From positions 411,224,159 through 411,288,158 of the forward strand of contig CM066034.1 in NCBI GenBank assembly GCA_033557465.1: DNA of 64,000 bases, read 5' to 3'. A model generated the notes under the pieces. It was not told the origin of the DNA. It saw only the letters and a list, made by a program, of their open reading frames with translations, and made no database searches. Source of the DNA: Ichthyophis bannanicus. Taxonomy: Eukaryota; Chordata; Amphibia; Gymnophiona; Ichthyophiidae. Both the position numbers and the translations under genes were made by a program. Positions 23,011 through 32,241 of the stretch are shown piece after piece (the stretch's first letter is position 1; each line of letters opens with the position of its first letter).

Positions 23011-23896
23011 AGTTGATATGGTAGCCTTGTCCCATTATAACAATGGCTACAAATACATCTTAACAGTGGTAGACATCCTGTCAAAATATGCTTGGGCTGC
23101 AAGTTTAAAATCGAAAACCGGTCATGAAGTTGCTAAAGCCTTTGAAAAAATATTTAATCTAGGTCGTACACCTGAAAAAATACAGACAAGGGTAAAGAAT
23201 TTTTAAATAGGTCCCTGAAGAATTTATTAAAACAAAGAGGGGTTCATCATTTTGTAACCAATAACAATATTAATCCAGCGGTGTTAGAAAGGTTTAACAG
23301 GACTTTGAAATCCAAAATGTGGTGTTATTTTACTACACACAACACCTTTAGGTACCAAGACATACTGCAGGCTTTTTTGCACAGCTATAATCATAGTTTT
23401 CACAGAACAATAAAGACGAGGCCTATAGATGTGACATACGCAAATTCTCTGCAGATCTGGAAAAGAATCTACGGTGATAGCATCAAGCGTAAGCACACCG
23501 AGCTCCTTAAAGAAAGGAGATCATGTAAGACTTTCAAAAACTGAAGGAAAATTTGAAAAAGATCACGAGCAAACGTGGACTGACGAGGTATTTATAATAA
23601 CGGACATTTTAAAAAGGGGACAGAAAGTGACATGCAAGATATATGATTATGACGGTGAAGCCATACAAAGTTCTTTTTATCCTGAAGAATTGCTAAAAGT
23701 CACCCCGCAACAGGACAGAATATACCATATCGATAAGGTTCTAAAGGTAAAAGGTTGTGGCAGGAACAGATTCTACCTCGTGAAATGGAGGGGATGGCCT
23801 GTTAAATTTAACAGTTGGGTTAAAGCATCAGAGATTCAAGACATCTGATTTCTTTCTTTCTTTTGAAGCAGCATTAAAATAAAAAAAAAAGAATGA

Positions 23897-24600
23897 TGGT
23901 GGCTTTTATATCACACTGCCTAGCAATGCCTCAGCAGGTGTGTTTCCCCAAAATACCAGTGCTAATTTTACCATACAACTAGCAAGGCCGTTGGCCTTAC
24001 AAGGACCGTGGGAAGTAGGGTTAGTGGAAATACAATATCCCAACACTTGGGAGAATATTAAGGAAGATCAAAAATATGTTGTCACCTCCATGGCAGGAAA
24101 TATACAGCACCACATGACAGTCAGGAGAGGACATTAAGCGACCATGCAGAATTTAGTGGAATCCATGAATCAGGACATTAGCAGCATCTATAAATCTGTG
24201 GCACCACAAATCATTTATGAACCCTATGCGCGAAGAATCCGGATAAAATCGGAAGATAAGTCTGTTATTTCTGCAGATGGTGATTTGGCAACCATTTTGG
24301 GAATAGAAGCTTACGTTAATACACAACATTTCCATTTTCCAGCGGATAACACGGGCAGTTTTAATACCCTCTACCTATACACAGATATTGCAGAGCACCA
24401 GTTAGTAGGCGACCATTTTGTGCCACTGCTGCCCTATGTTCCAACTAAGGGGTTTAGGGATGAGTTTATCACATTAACATGATAAGCCACATTATGTACC
24501 TGTGAACAAACAGCATATGGACACCATCACGATTGAAATAAAGATGGATCAGAACAGATACGTCTCATTTCATTACGGGAAGGTGATCCTTAAGCTTCAT
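23897..24600 (+). pseudogene. Polinton penton-like minor capsid protein, broken
   Basis: The reading opens near GGFYITLPSNASAGVFPQNT and continues as FTIQLARPLALQGPWEVGLV and EIQYPNTWENI. A TAA lies at 24135-24137, then the same frame goes on (QNLVESMNQDISSIYKS to TKGFRDEFITLT, 24144-24482). A frameshift near 24485 leads to YVSFHYGKVILKLHLH. This matches the single-jelly-roll minor capsid protein that forms vertices in Polinton/adintovirus-type particles. No ATG is in frame at the expected start, so the initiation site is lost or unclear. Confidence 0.8.
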
Positions 24601-24630
24601 CTGCACCGCGGAGGGTGGTTGTTTTTTAAA

Positions 24631-25083
24631 ATGGTTGTGGTTAAAGACTACGGAGACCCCAAAGCATACAGGCATTATTATTCAGTACAAGCTGGCTATG
24701 GACTTTCAGGATATCATGGAGTACCAGTCATGTACGGTGCCGGTGTCAGTGGGGTGTTTCGTAGTCTCTTTAGAAAAGCTGTTCCGTTTTTGAGAAGGGG
24801 TTTTGAAATTATTAAACCACATGTGAAAGGTGCCACAAAAAACATAGCCAAGGATGTCATGAGTCATGTCATAACGGCTGTTCTAAATAAAATGAACCAT
24901 TCTACAGAACAGGCAGTATCAGGACTGGCTGTGATTAGAAGAGCTGTTAAAAGAAAGAGAACCACATCTTGGGAGTTACTGCAAGGACCGCCCAAGCCTT
25001 TTAAAAGAAAGAAACCCGAAGGTAACAAGTCTCAGAAGCTTAACCACCGGTCTAAGAAGAGAAGCACTCGTTCCAGGAAGTGA
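24631..25083 (+). CDS. pVI-like basic virion protein of the Polinton
   Basis: Taking the ATG at 24631 gives about 150 residues. The N-terminal part is glycine- and tyrosine-rich (YYSVQAGYGLSGYHGVP), followed by an amphipathic stretch (FRSLFRKAVPFLRRGFEIIK) and a very basic C-terminus (FKRKKPEGNK, RSKKRSTRSRK). This arrangement resembles the adenovirus protein VI-like, membrane-active protein of adintoviruses. The frame is open and runs upstream without a stop into the penton C-terminus, so the start is an estimate. It ends 21 bp before the major capsid ATG. Confidence 0.65.
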   Translation: MVVVKDYGDPKAYRHYYSVQAGYGLSGYHGVPVMYGAGVSGVFRSLFRKAVPFLRRGFEIIKPHVKGATKNIAKDVMSHVITAVLNKMNHSTEQAVSGLAVIRRAVKRKRTTSWELLQGPPKPFKRKKPEGNKSQKLNHRSKKRSTRSRK

Positions 25084-25104
25084 GATATATTCTAAAAAAG
25101 CACC

Positions 25105-26415
25105 ATGGCTTTTGTAGAGCACGGCTCTGAAGAGTATGTTAAATCGGAACTGGACCTGTTTCAACTAACCCTGACCCAAACAGGTATCGAAAAAAGTTTT
25201 TATGTGGAAATTCCGCCATTATCAGCTTTGTCGGAAACAGCCCCTTTCAACTTCTATATCGCAGGTCATGGTGAAGACTACATTGATTTAAATAGTACTC
25301 TTTTGCACCTGACCTGTAAAATTGTGGATGAAGGAGGCTCAAACATCGATCCAACAGTCAAAGTAGCACTGATGAACTACCCAATCGCATCTCTGTTTAG
25401 CCAGCTGGATGTTACCATGGGAGACCAACTCATTAGCCAGAGCAACAACTGCTACCCCTACAGAGCCCTCATAGAGCTGCTTCTCAATTATGGTGAAGGA
25501 TCCCTCAAATCACAGTTTACAAGTGGTCTGTTTTATAAAGACACAGCCAGGCAGCCTGAAGTGAGAGAGATAGAATCTCACAACATCAGCTTTACTGAAA
25601 GGGCCCAATTTACGGCCTCTAGCCACAAGGTAGAGCTATTGGAGCATTTACATAGTGATCTATTTTTTCAAGAAAAGCTATTGATTAATGGTGTGGATCT
25701 CAAAATTAAATTGACCAGCAACAAAAATTCTTTCTGTTTAATGAGCAGTGATGCCGAAGAAAGTTATAAACTCCTTATCCCAAACGCTGCACTCTTTGTA
25801 AAGAGAGTTAAAGTTTCCCCCGGAGTGCACTTGGGAAATGCGGAAGCTCTGCTGAAAGCTAATGTCAAGGATGCTATTGACCATGTGGGGCTGAAGGTGT
25901 TTAGCATACCAGCCGGAGCCTGTGTGACTAACCAGGAAAATCTCTTTTTGGGGCAGCTACCAAAACTCATTGTGCTGGGATTTGTGGATAATGATGCTTT
26001 CAGCGATAATTATGCTAAAAAACCCTTCAATTTTAAATATTATGATATTAATTTTGCCGCTTTGTATGTGGATGGTGAACAAGTACCCAGGAAACCTCTT
26101 CAACCTGACTTTCAAAATGGATGTTGTGTAAGAGAATATATGCAACTGGTGCAAGCAACTGGCAAACATCTGAAAGACACAGCGTTGCTGATTGACCGTC
26201 AGGAGTTTTACAAAGGTTATACCCTGTTGGCGTTTGACCTTTCACTGGATCAGGAGTGTGCAGACCATTACTCGCTGATTAAAACTGGTAACCTGCGGGC
26301 TGAAATACGTTTTGCCGGCGCCTTATCCCATACAGTTAACATGGTTGTTTATGGGGTTTTTGACAATGTGATAGAAATTAATCATAGAAGGAATGTTCTT
26401 TTTGATCATTCGTGA
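25105..26415 (+). CDS. Polinton major capsid protein, intact ORF
   Basis: This uninterrupted 436-codon frame starts at ATG 25105, directly downstream of the pVI-like gene. The sequence has the Polinton capsid features that database annotation often labels as F54H12.2-like. Landmarks are VEIPPLSALSETAPFNFYI near the N-terminus, DYIDLNSTLLHLTCKI, the FSQLDVTMGDQLISQSNNCY segment and NMVVYGVFDNVIEINHRRNV at the C-terminus. The family forms a double-jelly-roll shell. It is the only long gene of this Polinton without a visible stop or frameshift, though its neighbours are broken. Confidence 0.85.
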   Translation: MAFVEHGSEEYVKSELDLFQLTLTQTGIEKSFYVEIPPLSALSETAPFNFYIAGHGEDYIDLNSTLLHLTCKIVDEGGSNIDPTVKVALMNYPIASLFSQLDVTMGDQLISQSNNCYPYRALIELLLNYGEGSLKSQFTSGLFYKDTARQPEVREIESHNISFTERAQFTASSHKVELLEHLHSDLFFQEKLLINGVDLKIKLTSNKNSFCLMSSDAEESYKLLIPNAALFVKRVKVSPGVHLGNAEALLKANVKDAIDHVGLKVFSIPAGACVTNQENLFLGQLPKLIVLGFVDNDAFSDNYAKKPFNFKYYDINFAALYVDGEQVPRKPLQPDFQNGCCVREYMQLVQATGKHLKDTALLIDRQEFYKGYTLLAFDLSLDQECADHYSLIKTGNLRAEIRFAGALSHTVNMVVYGVFDNVIEINHRRNVLFDHS

Positions 26416-26423
26416 AAATGAAC

Positions 26424-26887
26424 ACCATGCAGATCTTCCGTATTTTAAAGAAGGACCCCTGTGTTGCAGATTTCTTTTAAGATATGCTACCCTGCGACTG
26501 GTTAGCTGATGTACAAATATCAAGGAAGCCCGTGTGTTTGGTGGTAAATACACACCCTCATAACCTACCTGGAGAGCACTAGTTAGCCCTCTTTATATGT
26601 GGAGATGGAACAGGGGAATTTTTTTATTCTTACGGACAACCCCCAGATAGCTTATTCTTTCCTACCAGCATTATGAGCTTTTTCAACAAGCATTGTAAAG
26701 CTGTTTTATACCACAGCAGACGATTACAATACCCAATTTCCACGGCTTGTGGATATCACTGTGTATTTTTCTTGCACCACCGCTGTAAAGGGATGCCTTT
26801 TGAAAATATTTTAGAAATGTATTCTGAAGATTTAATGCAAAATGATGATATGGTGTTACATTTTTTAAAACGCAACAAACAAACTTT
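26424..26887 (+). pseudogene. Polinton adenain-like cysteine protease, 5' part
   Basis: It starts at ATG 26424, 9 bp after the capsid stop. The His region (NTHPHNLPGEH) is followed at once by a TAG where the family has Trp. The acidic region (CGDGTGEFFYSYGQPPDS) and the Cys box (STACGYHCVFFLHHRC) are present. A TAA lies near codon 21. The frame is cut at 26887 by Harbinger B. The family matures capsid proteins. The C-terminus lies at 47996-48074. Confidence 0.85.
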
Positions 26888-27060
26888 GGGGGATGTTTAC
26901 TAAAGTGCGGTAAACGTGACTAACGCGCGTTATACGACGTTAACGACCGTAAGTGCCGTATAACGCGTGTACCGACGCGCTAACGACCGTTAATGTAATA
27001 CTACGCGCGTTAAGCATAGTTAACGATCGTAAAGTCCCACGGCGCGTTAAAACAGCGCAG
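26888..27060. repeat. Harbinger B left TIR and subterminal motif cluster
   Basis: After the TIR come repeated CpG-rich motifs such as TAACGCGCGTTA, GTTAACGACCGTAA, GCTAACGACCGTTAA, ACGCGCGTTAA and GTTAACGATCGTAA, at least seven in 150 bp and many palindromic. These are candidate binding sites for the element's transposase or Myb-like proteins. Element C has a different subterminal motif (TTATCGCGCGATAA type). Confidence 0.8.
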
Positions 27061-27809
27061 AAGGTGGAGAGTGGACGGAGAGAAGGGGTCAATGGGCGGA
27101 GAGTGGGCGGGGAGAGGCTCTCCTCATACTAACGTGCTGAATTTCTGAGCTCAATTCCAACGCGAATGAAAACCTGTCGTTAAAGGCATTTAAAGGGAAG
27201 AGAAACCATTTCCGTCAGCAATGTACAGAAAAACCGGGGAAACCCACAAAACGTGAGCAGTGTGATACATGTGCACAGAACAAAATTTCACATAAAACGT
27301 TAAAAATGACCACAGGAAACATTTTAAAAAGCATAATTCAGCTGGGCAACAGTGATAGCAATGGGCAACAAGGAACAACACTCCCTGGAAAGCACCAAAA
27401 AAAAAAGAAATGATGTGTGGAAGGGTCTACGCTCCGCAGACCCTTTCAAAGATCATTTCATTGTAATGGAGCTGTCCTGGGAGTGTTGTGTAATGTTTCC
27501 CAATGATATCATTGTTGCCCAGCTTGGTTATGGGTGTGTGCCCCTTTTGTGAGGTCTTTTCTGAGGTTTATGTGCACCTTTGTCTGCATACAAGGTAAAT
27601 GAGGCCACAGTAAACCTGTTGCAGAGCAGGGTTTCTGACTCGTCAGGCCGGTTTAACTAACTCCAGGGACTGCACTGTCTCTGTGGGCACAGTGTGGTGC
27701 AACAGACACAGCCAATGCCTGTAAGACCAGAGGGTCACAGGTTCAAATCTCAGCTGGGGCTCCTGCCAACCCACTCCCCATAGTTTTACCCACCACTAAA
27801 CAGTGATAG
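27061..27809. other. Harbinger B left non-coding region
   Basis: No gene is seen. It aligns by eye with 61910-62230 of element C and, in part, with 1-150 and 760-905 of element A. A roughly 500-bp block present in A and C is missing here. A B-box-like GGTTCAAATCTC lies near 27739. Confidence 0.6.
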
Positions 27810-29853
27810 TACCTCCACTCCCCTCCTTCAGCCCCTAGTCCATCTACCCTTGCCTCCTTTTTCACGAACAAGGTCCTCTCCCTTCGTTCCTCTTTCCCAG
27901 TCTGCCCCTCCCCGCTCTCCCCTCCCCCTGCCTCCCCCTCTGCCCTCTCCGCTGTTAGCTCCCCACCCCCTTCTCTCACCTTTACCCACACTTGGCGGGT
28001 TTTTTCACCCGTTTCTGCTCCAGAAATACTCAAGCTCATCTCCTCCGCTCATCAGACCACCTGCCCCCTCGACCTTTTACCGTCTTCTTGGCTGCTGATC
28101 CCAGACCTCGCTCTCATGCCTTTTATACTATCCATCCTCAACACTAGCTTGTCCTCCGGTCTTTTCCCTTCTAATTGGAAACACGCCATAGTCCGCCCCA
28201 TATTGAAGAAGCCCACCCTCGATCCCGCCACCCCTGCAAACTGGCGACCTGTCACTAACCTTCCTTTCCTCTCAAAGATCCTTGAAAAGGTGGTGTTTTC
28301 CCAACTTGCCTCTCACCTAGATTCCACACTCGCCCTTCACCCCCGTCAATCCGGCTTCCGTGTGGGTCACAGCACCGAGACTATCCTCACAGCCCTCCTT
28401 TCTGAACTGCACTCAGCTCACGACCGCGGTGATTTCTCTATGGTGGTGTCTCTTGACCTTTCCTCCGCTTTCGACATGGTTGATCACCGCACTCTTTTGG
28501 CTCGCTTATCTGATTGTGGGATTAGTGGGATTGTTCTGCAATGGTTTCATTCCTTTCTGTCGTCTCGCTCTTTTGCTGTCCACTCCTCTCACTCAGCCTC
28601 CCCGCCATCCCCTTCCATCTGTGATGTTCCCCAGGGCTCTATTCTCGCCCCCCTTCTTTTTAATGTTTTTCTTGCCCCACTTGCCCTATTAATCCAACAG
28701 TCTGGCATCTCTTTCTATGTTTATGCAGACGATATCTTGCTGGTTCACCATACTTCCTCCTCTGTCCCCGATCTTGCCCCACTGAATCACTGTCTGTCCT
28801 CGGTGTCCTCATGGTTTGCCTCTAATTTTCTCCATGCCAACCCCTCTAAATCTTACGCCATCTGGTTTTCTTTTGGTCTCCCTTCTCCTAGCCTGGCCCC
28901 AGTTATGTCTTCCTGCTCTATTCCATTGGTTTCTTCCTTGCGGTATCTGGGTATCACTCTGGATTCTTCCCTCTCCTTTCACCAACATATTTCAGCTGTC
29001 ATCCGCACTTCCTTTTTTCACCTACGTAGGATTAGGGCTGTTCAATCTTCACTTCCTCCTTCTTCAATTATCACACTCGTCCTTTCCTTAGTTATGTCTC
29101 GGTTGGATTACTGCAACATCATCTATGCAGGTCTCCCCGCCTCCCAGTTATGCCGTCTTCAAATCGTACAGAACGCTGCGGCCCGCCTTATCACTGGTTC
29201 CCCAATCCGTTCCCATGTGTCTCCATGTCTTCTCGCCCTGCACTGGCTCCCAGTCAAGTTTCGCTTCATCTTCAAGATTCTTATTCTCACGCACAAGGCC
29301 CTCCATTCCAACACCCCTCAATATTTATCAGACGCCATCCTTCTTCAGCCCTCTCCACGTCTTCTTCGCTCCGCTTTCGGTAACCGCCTCTTTCTCCCTT
29401 CTCCCTCAGAGGCTCGTTTAGAATCTACCCGTCACTCCGCTTTCTTTTTCCTGAGTCCTGCCCTTTGGAATTCACTCCCCCTGTCTCTGCGCTTAGAACT
29501 TTCCTACCCTCGTTTCAAAAATCTTCTTAAGACTCACCTCTTTTGCCAAGCCTTCGACCTTCCCCCTCCTGTCGATGGTGCTCTGTCCTCTGGTCGTGCC
29601 CTCCCCCCATGAGCATCCCCCAGCAGTCCGTTCCCTCTCCCTCCCCTTTCTGCCCTCCTTCTACCTTGCCCACTTTGCCCTATCGGGCTCTTCTTTCTTT
29701 CTGTCTTTATCTTATTACCTCTCTTTCCTGTCAGTTTTTTGGCGTTCCTTTCTAACTTTATTTTCGGTAGCCTATAATTTGTGTTGTACACCGCCCTGAC
29801 GCTCCGGCCTGGGCGGTTAATCAAGTTGTATGAATAAAGAATAAAGAATAAAG
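27810..29853 (+). mobile_element. L2-type LINE nested in Harbinger B
   Basis: A 5'-truncated element runs from a pyrimidine-rich leader to a tail of GAATAAAGAATAAAG repeats. Element A keeps the uninterrupted target sequence at about 890-940, which locates both junctions. The 3' UTR has the CACCGCCCTGACG / CCTGGGCGGTTAA stem typical of this LINE group. Confidence 0.9.
28116..29612 (+). CDS. L2 reverse transcriptase ORF
   Basis: This 498-codon open frame has RT fingers and palm: VRPILKKPTLDPATPANWRP, NLPFLSKILEKVVFSQL, VVSLDLSSAFDMVDHRTLLA (motif A), CDVPQGSILAPLLFNVF (motif B), FYVYADDILLVHH (motif C), RYLGITLDSSLSFHQHI and LHWLPVKFRF. The frame is open through the C-terminus, so this is a recent insertion. 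The endonuclease is missing because of 5' truncation, so it is not an autonomous LINE. The true frame opens upstream of the chosen ATG. Confidence 0.85.
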   Translation: MPFILSILNTSLSSGLFPSNWKHAIVRPILKKPTLDPATPANWRPVTNLPFLSKILEKVVFSQLASHLDSTLALHPRQSGFRVGHSTETILTALLSELHSAHDRGDFSMVVSLDLSSAFDMVDHRTLLARLSDCGISGIVLQWFHSFLSSRSFAVHSSHSASPPSPSICDVPQGSILAPLLFNVFLAPLALLIQQSGISFYVYADDILLVHHTSSSVPDLAPLNHCLSSVSSWFASNFLHANPSKSYAIWFSFGLPSPSLAPVMSSCSIPLVSSLRYLGITLDSSLSFHQHISAVIRTSFFHLRRIRAVQSSLPPSSIITLVLSLVMSRLDYCNIIYAGLPASQLCRLQIVQNAAARLITGSPIRSHVSPCLLALHWLPVKFRFIFKILILTHKALHSNTPQYLSDAILLQPSPRLLRSAFGNRLFLPSPSEARLESTRHSAFFFLSPALWNSLPLSLRLELSYPRFKNLLKTHLFCQAFDLPPPVDGALSSGRALPP

Positions 29854-32029
29854 TAAAGACACTCCTTTATTGCAGAGAACATACGCATGGCCTATATTTT
29901 ACCACACCAAACACAGACACCAGAAACAGGCACATTACCTAAAGCAGAGTCCCGCAAATGCAGTCCTGGAGGGCCCCACACCATTCCGGTTTCATGCTGC
30001 CTCTAATAAAGATGCCTGTGCTGCATAGCTATGCACCACCCCCATGGTATGCAGATGTAGCTCATGCATATTTATGAGGGACAGCATGAAAACCCGAACA
30101 GTGTTTGGAACACCAGGACTGGAGTTGGGGAACTCTGCCGTAAAGCAGCAGCCAACAGGGCCACACACCCACCCACAGGCCCCATTGGCCAATGCCACCT
30201 GGAGAGGCAAGACATTGGGCCCTGCCTGTATCTCCCAATACTAGCAGTTGCATACCTTAGCAATGCCACCCTACACCTGGGTATATGGTACACAGCTATC
30301 AAACGTTTCCTCTGATAACTGGCAGATATCAATTGCTACGTTAAGCACATTTTGCTCATTGAGCTCCACCATAACAATCATTCTGATGTCTGCGGTGTGT
30401 GCTGCAGGTCTGGTCTCTGACAGTGTTCACCACCCTGGGGAGTGACCCCCCAACAGTCTTGTGTACCATATCCATGCCTGTACTATGCCCAGGACTGGTG
30501 TGGTGGGTATGGCTGCTGACCACCTCTATAGTAGCACAATGCTGGCATAGGTGTGGGGGTGGCTGTCTGTCTATCCAGTGTGTGGTGGCTGCAAACACCT
30601 TCCACAGCCCACACTGCCAGCAATGTTGCCAGTATTGGGCTGCCAATGTGCATAATGAGGAGCAAGGTACCATGGGTATAGGCTGGACAGGGTGCATCTG
30701 CACAGGGCATAGGGCAGTGACAGGCACATTGTAGTGCCCGGCCACCACCTACACAGACAGGGTGACCTCAGTATATCCTGCTGAGAGATCACTCTCACCC
30801 TGACTGTGCAGTGACCACAGCATGGCTAGACACTCCCATAGTGCTATCTAGTATTTCTCTCATGTGATAAATATGGGTTTCCTTTTGGGGCCCAGTCACT
30901 GATGTATCTGCTTGCTGTGTATGCTGACATCCCAGTTCTGAGTGCAGGCATCTCCACTGGGCACTAGCAGACTGTTTGCAGCTGGTAGGTGTTGTGATGG
31001 AGTGGCTTGCAGGGTGCAGTGGCTGATGGCTTGCACCAGGGGAATATCAGATAGTGGTGGGGTGCAGCATAGCATATCCAGGCCTAATGTCTGTCTGCTA
31101 TTGTGTTATGGCTGTGTACAGAGCTGCATTGACTGCCCTGTGGGGTGTCTGTTCCTCAGCAGGACTAGGGTTAATGTTCCCCTCTACTGCCACCTTTGCA
31201 GGGAGGTAGACTGTGGATCTTTTGATAGGAGACGCTGTTTGCCACCCTCAGCCCTGGGGGAGGAGGGTGGTGGTGCATGGGGACTACACCTGACTGAAAC
31301 AGACAGAGATGTCCAAGGTGTTCCTGCAGAAACTACCTATCTCACACAGTAACACTGCTTTGGACCTGCGCCATGGCCTCTTTCAGCCATGGACGGTGCT
31401 GTGGACCTAGTGCTGGGCGCCTCACTGCACCCTCAGGGTGAGCACAGTACCCGCACAATGTGACGGTGTGTAGCTACTCTGTGCCAGTACAACACACGGT
31501 CAGTACCCCCTATCAGGCCGAGGTGCTGTGGGGGTGCACATGGTCAGTTCCCCCTACCAGGCCGAGGTGCTGTGGGGGTGCATTCCCCATGGTGTGTATC
31601 TGTGGACAGCTGATTTGCATGTGCAGTGCATCATGGGTGTGACTGGCACAATCCAACCCTGTGAAACTCCAGCACCTGCTCACAGGCTCTGATAAACCAT
31701 AGGCCATCACACGTACATCTGTTAGCATAATGCATAGGTGCAAGACACCCTAAAGAGTCTGCAATATAAGGTGCCCAATGAAATGTGAATGGACCCTGAT
31801 GTGAGGTTTGTGCAGCAGAAGGTGGTATGAAACATTATGCTGACGGTGCAAGATGTAGCACAGGTATGAGGAAGCGGGGTTAGTAATGTGTGGATCATGC
31901 CCACAGGTTCCCATAGGTAAGAGTCTAACACAATCAGAGATAGTAGTACCAATCCCAGCTGCATTGTACAATTACATATTGTACATTTAGATATCCCCAG
32001 GGATATGTAAATGTACAGTGCTCAGAAGA
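29854..32029. other. Harbinger B non-coding region with direct-repeat unit
   Basis: 29880-31640 is collinear with 930-2950 of element A. At 31450-31640 lies a GCCGAGGTGCTGTGGGGGTGCA unit in two neighbouring copies, ending in GCATGTGCAGTGCATCATGG. Related copies of this region recur at 45455-45760 and 46975-47280. After 31640 the similarity to A stops. No gene was recognised. Confidence 0.65.
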
Positions 32030-32241
32030 AACCCAACGCACGTAGTAACGCACGCACACACCGTAAACACCGCACGTACTCACGCCCGCAGCAACGCACG
32101 TAGTTACACCCGCAGTAACGCACGTATTCAAGCGTCATGACATGCGCATGTCGCTCTGTGCGTGGCTACGCCCCCAGCAACGCACGTGACTACGCCCCCA
32201 GCAACGCACGTGGCTACGCAGAACTGAAAAGGACTGAACAA
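32030..32241 (+). promoter_or_regulatory. Putative promoter of the third Harbinger gene
   Basis: About 190 bp are packed with CAACGCACGTAGT, GTAACGCACG, CGCACGTACTCACG and GCAACGCACGTGGCTACGC motifs, at least eight ACGCACGT-like sites. It lies directly upstream of the first exon. The sites resemble the subterminal motifs at 26905-27060. Regulatory function is inferred from position and motif sharing. Confidence 0.55.

Larger units (their letters stand above)
22133..23848 (+). pseudogene. Polinton retroviral-type integrase with chromodomain, broken
   Basis: The N-terminal part (SFGGINPLLQAAKKHDKTV, then QDGYTLHRPARVHFKRN) carries the HHCC-like region. The catalytic core resumes after an insert with VDMVALSHYNNGYKYILTVV, where the first catalytic D lies in TVVDIL. 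Further on come FVTNNNINPAVLERFNRTLK (E near ERFNRT) and a C-terminal chromodomain (IYHIDKVLKV, YLVKWRGWPVKFNSWVKASE). It is broken by a frameshift near 22175, an insert at about 22370-23010, a frameshift near 23200 and another near 23510. The family integrates the element and makes 6-bp duplications. Confidence 0.9.

Noticed and set aside
22966..23012. Integrase gap as an intron with a TTTTTTTTTTTAG acceptor
   Set aside because: No GT donor lies at the left edge, and the gap contains LINE and junction-duplicate sequence, so it is an insertion.
22133..23848. Integrase as part of an LTR retrotransposon
   Set aside because: No LTR, gag, protease-RT or primer site is nearby. The integrase with chromodomain next to capsid, pVI-like and adenain-like genes fits a Polinton.
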